From Polyodon spathula (Eukaryota > Chordata > Actinopteri > Acipenseriformes > Polyodontidae), in assembly GCF_017654505.1 (NCBI RefSeq), contig NC_054571.1, positions 4,248,041-4,312,040 of the forward strand: a DNA stretch of 64,000 nt. Reading direction: 5' to 3'. The position numbers were made by a program, and so were the translations under genes. Shown here piece after piece: positions 60,707 to 64,000 of this stretch; positions within the stretch are counted from its first letter, which is position 1, and each line of letters starts with the position of its first letter. A model generated the notes under the pieces. It saw only the letters and a list, made by a program, of their open reading frames with translations. It searched no databases and had not been told where the DNA came from.

Positions 60707-62791
60707 TCAAAAGACTCTAAAAATATAATGAAATATGTATTACAGCTACGCGATCGTTTAGAATTAGTCGGTCGATTGGCACATGACAATCTCAAAGTGG
60801 CACAGCAGAAGCAGCAGCAAAGCTGCAATAAAAATGCAAGAATTAGGAACTTTCGACCTGGAGACAAAGTGTTGTTGTTGCTTCCCTCATCAGAATCTAA
60901 GTTGTTTGCTAAATGGCAGGGTCCCTTTGAGGTAATTCGAGCAATTGGAAAAGTTAATTATGAGATCCGACAGCCTGGGCGTCAGAAGGAAAATCAAATT
61001 TATCATGTTAATCTCCTCAAACCGTGGAAAGAACGGGAGGTCCATTTTATATCTCCCGAACAGGAGGGAGAGGACTATGGACCCTCAATTGAGCCAGTAT
61101 CAGCAGCTGGGGTTCCGATGGGGGAACAATTAACTCCTGATCAAGGCAAAGAGGTAAGCAATTTAATCAAAATGTTTGGTGATGTGTTTTCTAACGTGCC
61201 CGGAAGAACGCATTTGATTGAACACGCGGTTATCACTCCGCCAGGTCTGAGAGTTAGACAGAGACCGTATCGCATTCCAGAAAGTCGGAGAGATTCTGTC
61301 TGGAGGGAGGTGGAGTGTATGTTGAAACTTGGGATAATTGAACCTTCCCGAAGTGAGTGGTGTAGCCCAATTGTACCAATAGACAAACCAGATGGGTCAC
61401 TACGGTTATGTATAGACTTTAGGAGGGTGAGTGCTATCTCTAAGTTTGATGCATATCCCATGCCTCGAGTAGATGAACTCTTAGACAGGCTGGGGCGAGC
61501 TCGGTTTATTTCAACTCTGGATCTGACGAAAGGATACTGGCAAATTCCATTAGCAAAAGCCTCTCGTGAGAAAATGGCATTCTCAACCCCAGATGGTCTT
61601 TTTCAATTTTGTACTATGCTGTTCGGACTTCATGGAGCTCCCGCAACTTTCCAGAGACTGATGGACAGGGCATTACAACCTCATCGAGTGTATGCAGCTG
61701 CATATATCGATGATATAGTCATATACAGTTCTTCCTGGAAAGAACATTTGAGTAGATTAAAAGCCGTCCTACAGTCTCTGAGGAAGGCGGGGCTCACAGC
61801 GAACATGGCAAAGTGCGCTATTGGAAAAGAAGAAACAAAATATTTGGGTTTCATAATGGGTAAGGGTGGAGTGAAACCGTTGGTTTCAAAAGTCCAGGCT
61901 TTGTTGGATTCACCGGTATCTACCACAAAAACCCAGGTGAGATCATTGTTGGGATTGGCTGGTTATTACTGGCGCTTTATTCCACACTTTTCCACTATAG
62001 CCGCCCCTCTCACTGATCTCACTAAAAAGAACGCTCCAAATAAAATTAAGTGGAGTGCAGAGTGTCAGACAGCTTTTAAATCTATTAAAACTAACTTGAG
62101 TCAGGCCCCAGCATTAGTAAGCCCGGATTTCAGCCGAGAGTTCATCCTGCAGACAGATGCATCGCAGACTGGTCTGGGGGTGGTTCTGTCCCAGGAAAAA
62201 AATGGTATAGAACACCCGATACTATATATTAGTCGGAAGTTACTGCAGAGAGATCAAAGGTACTCTGTGGTAGAGAAAGAATGCCTGGCAGTAAAATGGG
62301 TGGTGGAGTCCTTAAAATACTATCATCTGTGGCGACCATTTATACACATCACAGATCACGCCCCTTTAAAGTGGTTAGACACAATGAAGGATTCAAATGC
62401 TAGGATTACGCGGCGGTACCTGGCGCTCCAACCCTTCACCTTTCAAATAAGGCATCGTGCAGGTAAGTTACATCAAAACGCTGATTTTTTTTCCCGGGAG
62501 GGAGGGGAAAAGGAGGGGTTAGAGATTTCCGAATGTTCCTTCGGCTCCACTCTGAGGGGTGGGATATGTGATGAGTCAAAGGGGTTTCGGTCTGCAATTC
62601 AGCCTCCCAACAGTAGAAGGCATCAAACCAACTCGGGACTTCCCTTACCAAGGTCTTGTGACCATGACAAAAGTCATCTTTTTGAGGGGCGGCACCTTGG
62701 TGAGGGGCGGAAGTACGAGTATGTAAATTCCAGCCACTGGAGTCAAGTGAAATTAAGGATACCTGTCAGTCTGGGATTGGTGATCCACTGA
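60707..62791 (+). CDS. Gypsy-type pol: integrase C-terminus, reverse transcriptase, RNase H (integrase-first order)
   Basis: An open frame with first ATG at 60728 (687 codons from there), entered from the integrase frame. Residues ~40-100 are the integrase C-terminal domain with its GPF motif (KWQGPFEVI, ~62-70). After a linker (100-140), RT runs from ~150 to 425: RPYRIPESRRD (179-189), LRLCIDFRRV (225-234), STLDLTKGYWQIPL (262-275), FGLHGAPATFQR (299-310) and the catalytic YIDD (326-329). RNase H follows, with Asp in LQTDASQTGLG (477), Glu in VEKECLAVKW (about 517), ITDHAPLKWL and HQNADFFSR. The frame then ends in the 3' LTR. Integrase upstream of RT is the copia-like order, known in Gypsy relatives of the Gmr1 group. 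RT and RNase H look intact; the whole element is not. Confidence 0.9.
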   Translation, partial: SKDSKNIMKYVLQLRDRLELVGRLAHDNLKVAQQKQQQSCNKNARIRNFRPGDKVLLLLPSSESKLFAKWQGPFEVIRAIGKVNYEIRQPGRQKENQIYHVNLLKPWKEREVHFISPEQEGEDYGPSIEPVSAAGVPMGEQLTPDQGKEVSNLIKMFGDVFSNVPGRTHLIEHAVITPPGLRVRQRPYRIPESRRDSVWREVECMLKLGIIEPSRSEWCSPIVPIDKPDGSLRLCIDFRRVSAISKFDAYPMPRVDELLDRLGRARFISTLDLTKGYWQIPLAKASREKMAFSTPDGLFQFCTMLFGLHGAPATFQRLMDRALQPHRVYAAAYIDDIVIYSSSWKEHLSRLKAVLQSLRKAGLTANMAKCAIGKEETKYLGFIMGKGGVKPLVSKVQALLDSPVSTTKTQVRSLLGLAGYYWRFIPHFSTIAAPLTDLTKKNAPNKIKWSAECQTAFKSIKTNLSQAPALVSPDFSREFILQTDASQTGLGVVLSQEKNGIEHPILYISRKLLQRDQRYSVVEKECLAVKWVVESLKYYHLWRPFIHITDHAPLKWLDTMKDSNARITRRYLALQPFTFQIRHRAGKLHQNADFFSREGGEKEGLEISECSFGSTLRGGICDESKGFRSAIQPPNSRRHQTNSGLPLPRSCDHDKSHLFEGRHLGEGRKYEYVNSSHWSQVKLRIPVSLGLVIH
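62554..62566 (+). promoter_or_regulatory. Polypurine tract
   Basis: GAGGGGTGGGATA immediately precedes the 3' LTR, where plus-strand DNA synthesis is primed in LTR elements. Confidence 0.7.
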
Positions 62792-63175
62792 CTACCGGGG
62801 CGGGGTTTGCATACTAAAGGGAACGTGCTACTGTGTTCGGGGTTGGTCCTGAGGAATAGAGGCGGGGAAGAAAAGGCTGGAGGGAAGTACGTGCGGGGTT
62901 GGACTGTGTTGTTTACTTTTAATTACGGACGGAGGCCTTACTAACTTGGCTCTTTTCTGTTTTTATTCCTTTTTGTTTCATTTTGGGTTTGAGCAGATCA
63001 CAAAGAGGATTAAAAGGCTTCCGTTCCTTTATTTTTGATTACTCCAACACTCCCTCCCTCACATCCTTCTTTATTGTTTTTTTTTTTCTTTTCCGTGTAA
63101 TATTAAATAAAATTTTTATTTTTTTTACACATAAATCACTGTCAGGAAAATCCATTTTTACTCACACGCCTCACA
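62567..63175 (+). mobile_element. 3' LTR of the Gypsy-type element
   Basis: Starts TGTGATGAGTC, ends CACGCCTCACA (609 bp), with an AATAAA at about 63104 followed by a T-rich stretch. TGTGA/TCACA ends form the short inverted repeat. The 5' counterpart survives only as 60062-60241, so a target duplication cannot be tested. Confidence 0.9.
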
Positions 63176-63183
63176 ATGACACT

Positions 63184-63625
63184 TTAACCCTTTGCGCTCC
63201 ATTTATTCAGCGTTTGTCAGACGCGTAGGTCCAATTTATTTTCACACGTGCTGTTTATTTTACACGCGCTGTTTAAAATATTTTTTTTCAGAGTAAAACA
63301 GGTTTAAAAGGCCCTGCATAGCAAAAAGAGACTCAGTACTGCATCTCTAGCCAAGCCCCACCCCTTGTTCGCTGTATTTTTCACATACCTCTTTATAGAC
63401 GTGGATACTGATAAATACTCTCCTGATCACTCCTTTTATCACCAAACTACTCAATAATGCGATCCAAGTGATCATTTTATTAGTATAACAACTCAAAAAG
63501 CTCTGCAAATGTCTGTGATATTGTTTGAGAGCTGGATGCAGAAGCAGCTATCTCCTTTGTTATGTCTGTGTTATCTCTGTGTTGCAGGGGCTATCTGTAT
63601 TGCTCAGACAGCAAAGGGTTATTTT
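63184..63625 (+). mobile_element. piggyBac-type MITE, internally shortened
   Basis: Begins TTAACCCTTTGCGCTCC 9 bp after the LTR end and finishes gcaaagggttat, where the expected TTAA is changed to TTAT. The interior matches the copies at 28.5 and (reverse) 31.0 kb. The stretch equivalent to 30951-31130 of the full copy is missing. Confidence 0.8.
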
Positions 63626-64000
63626 TAATATATGATTTCATAATACACATATTTATACACATACACAATAATTCATGCAATTTAAATTACTATAATAATA
63701 TAACATAGCGCTTGTGATTTTCGGTTTCAACTGATAAAACACCACCGATACAAAAAGAAAAAAAAATGAAATTGGTGTATAATAAACACTGGAAATGGTG
63801 ACTCAATTCACGCTGATTTCATCACCACTTTCCCACTTAAAAAACACACACACACACAAAAAAAACTACCTTTCCCAGTATATCTATATAGACTTGTATA
63901 TCTATCATTGATTTGTTTGGAATACTTCAACCTGAATGGAGGCTTGTTCACAGAATTTAAATTTTACAGTTAAGATACAGAGGATTTAAAACAGAATTGC
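63626..64000. other. Right edge, nothing recognised
   Basis: AT-rich with a short CA run near 63845. No element ends seen. Confidence 0.35.

Noticed and set aside
60583..62651. Reverse-strand frames opposite the Gypsy-type pol
   Set aside because: Antisense shadows of RT and RNase H with no independent support.

Overview
The window reads as repeat-dense intergenic DNA from a vertebrate, most likely a non-teleost ray-finned fish such as a sturgeon or paddlefish. That placement is an inference from the repeat types: CR1-like LINE ends with an 8-bp CTTATGTT tail, Tx1-like and L2-like LINEs, Tc1-like, hAT, Harbinger and piggyBac-type DNA elements, Gypsy LTRs, tRNA-headed SINEs and long TA/TG microsatellites. 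I find no host protein-coding gene, rRNA or tRNA gene that I can defend. Every recognisable protein is a mobile-element product, and nearly all are broken.

Layout. 1-7 kb: a dead Tc1-like transposon cut by a CR1-like LINE end, then a reverse-strand transposase-like pseudogene of a family I cannot name (5.1-6.3 kb). 7.0-17.0 kb: a 10-kb satellite of a 47-bp, CpG-rich monomer (about 210 copies), itself three related ~16-mers, with a near-consensus ZNF143/STAF site at its left edge and five scrambled islands. 17.5-18.1 kb: a broken ORF of an unplaced mobile-element family. 18.3-18.5 kb: piggyBac-type ends, then an exact 500-N gap. 19-24 kb: an LTR-like block, an L2 end nested in a CR1 end, and a Tc1-like end cut at a microsatellite. 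25-32 kb: a Gypsy RT fragment, a 12-codon minisatellite, two solo LTRs with target duplications (26.7 and 30.7 kb), a third LTR-like unit (29.0 kb), and piggyBac-type MITEs, one of them complete and sitting in the poly(A) signal of a solo LTR.

34-40 kb: a CR1-like LINE that lost its RT core and carries a complete Harbinger-like MITE; a hAT-like short element; a 2.2-kb array of a 52-bp repeat. 44.6-49.1 kb: a degraded hAT transposase with two altered catalytic positions, an intron-like interval holding a SINE and microsatellites, and a secondary insertion. 49.9-50.4 kb: a 25-bp minisatellite. 52.9-55.2 kb: a ~1.06-kb tandem duplication, each copy with a SINE, separated by LINE sequence. 55.9-59.2 kb: a reverse-strand Tx1-like LINE whose RT coding sequence runs into a 48-bp minisatellite. 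59.3-60.06 kb: a CR1-like 3' end with an open 233-codon frame.

60.06-63.18 kb: the most notable element, a young Gypsy-type LTR retrotransposon whose integrase lies upstream of reverse transcriptase and RNase H. That is the copia-like order known from the Gmr1 group of deuterostome Gypsy elements. RT and RNase H are open and keep their catalytic motifs. The integrase core has stop codons, and gag/protease is missing between the 5' LTR fragment and integrase. A piggyBac-type MITE begins 9 bp after its 3' LTR.
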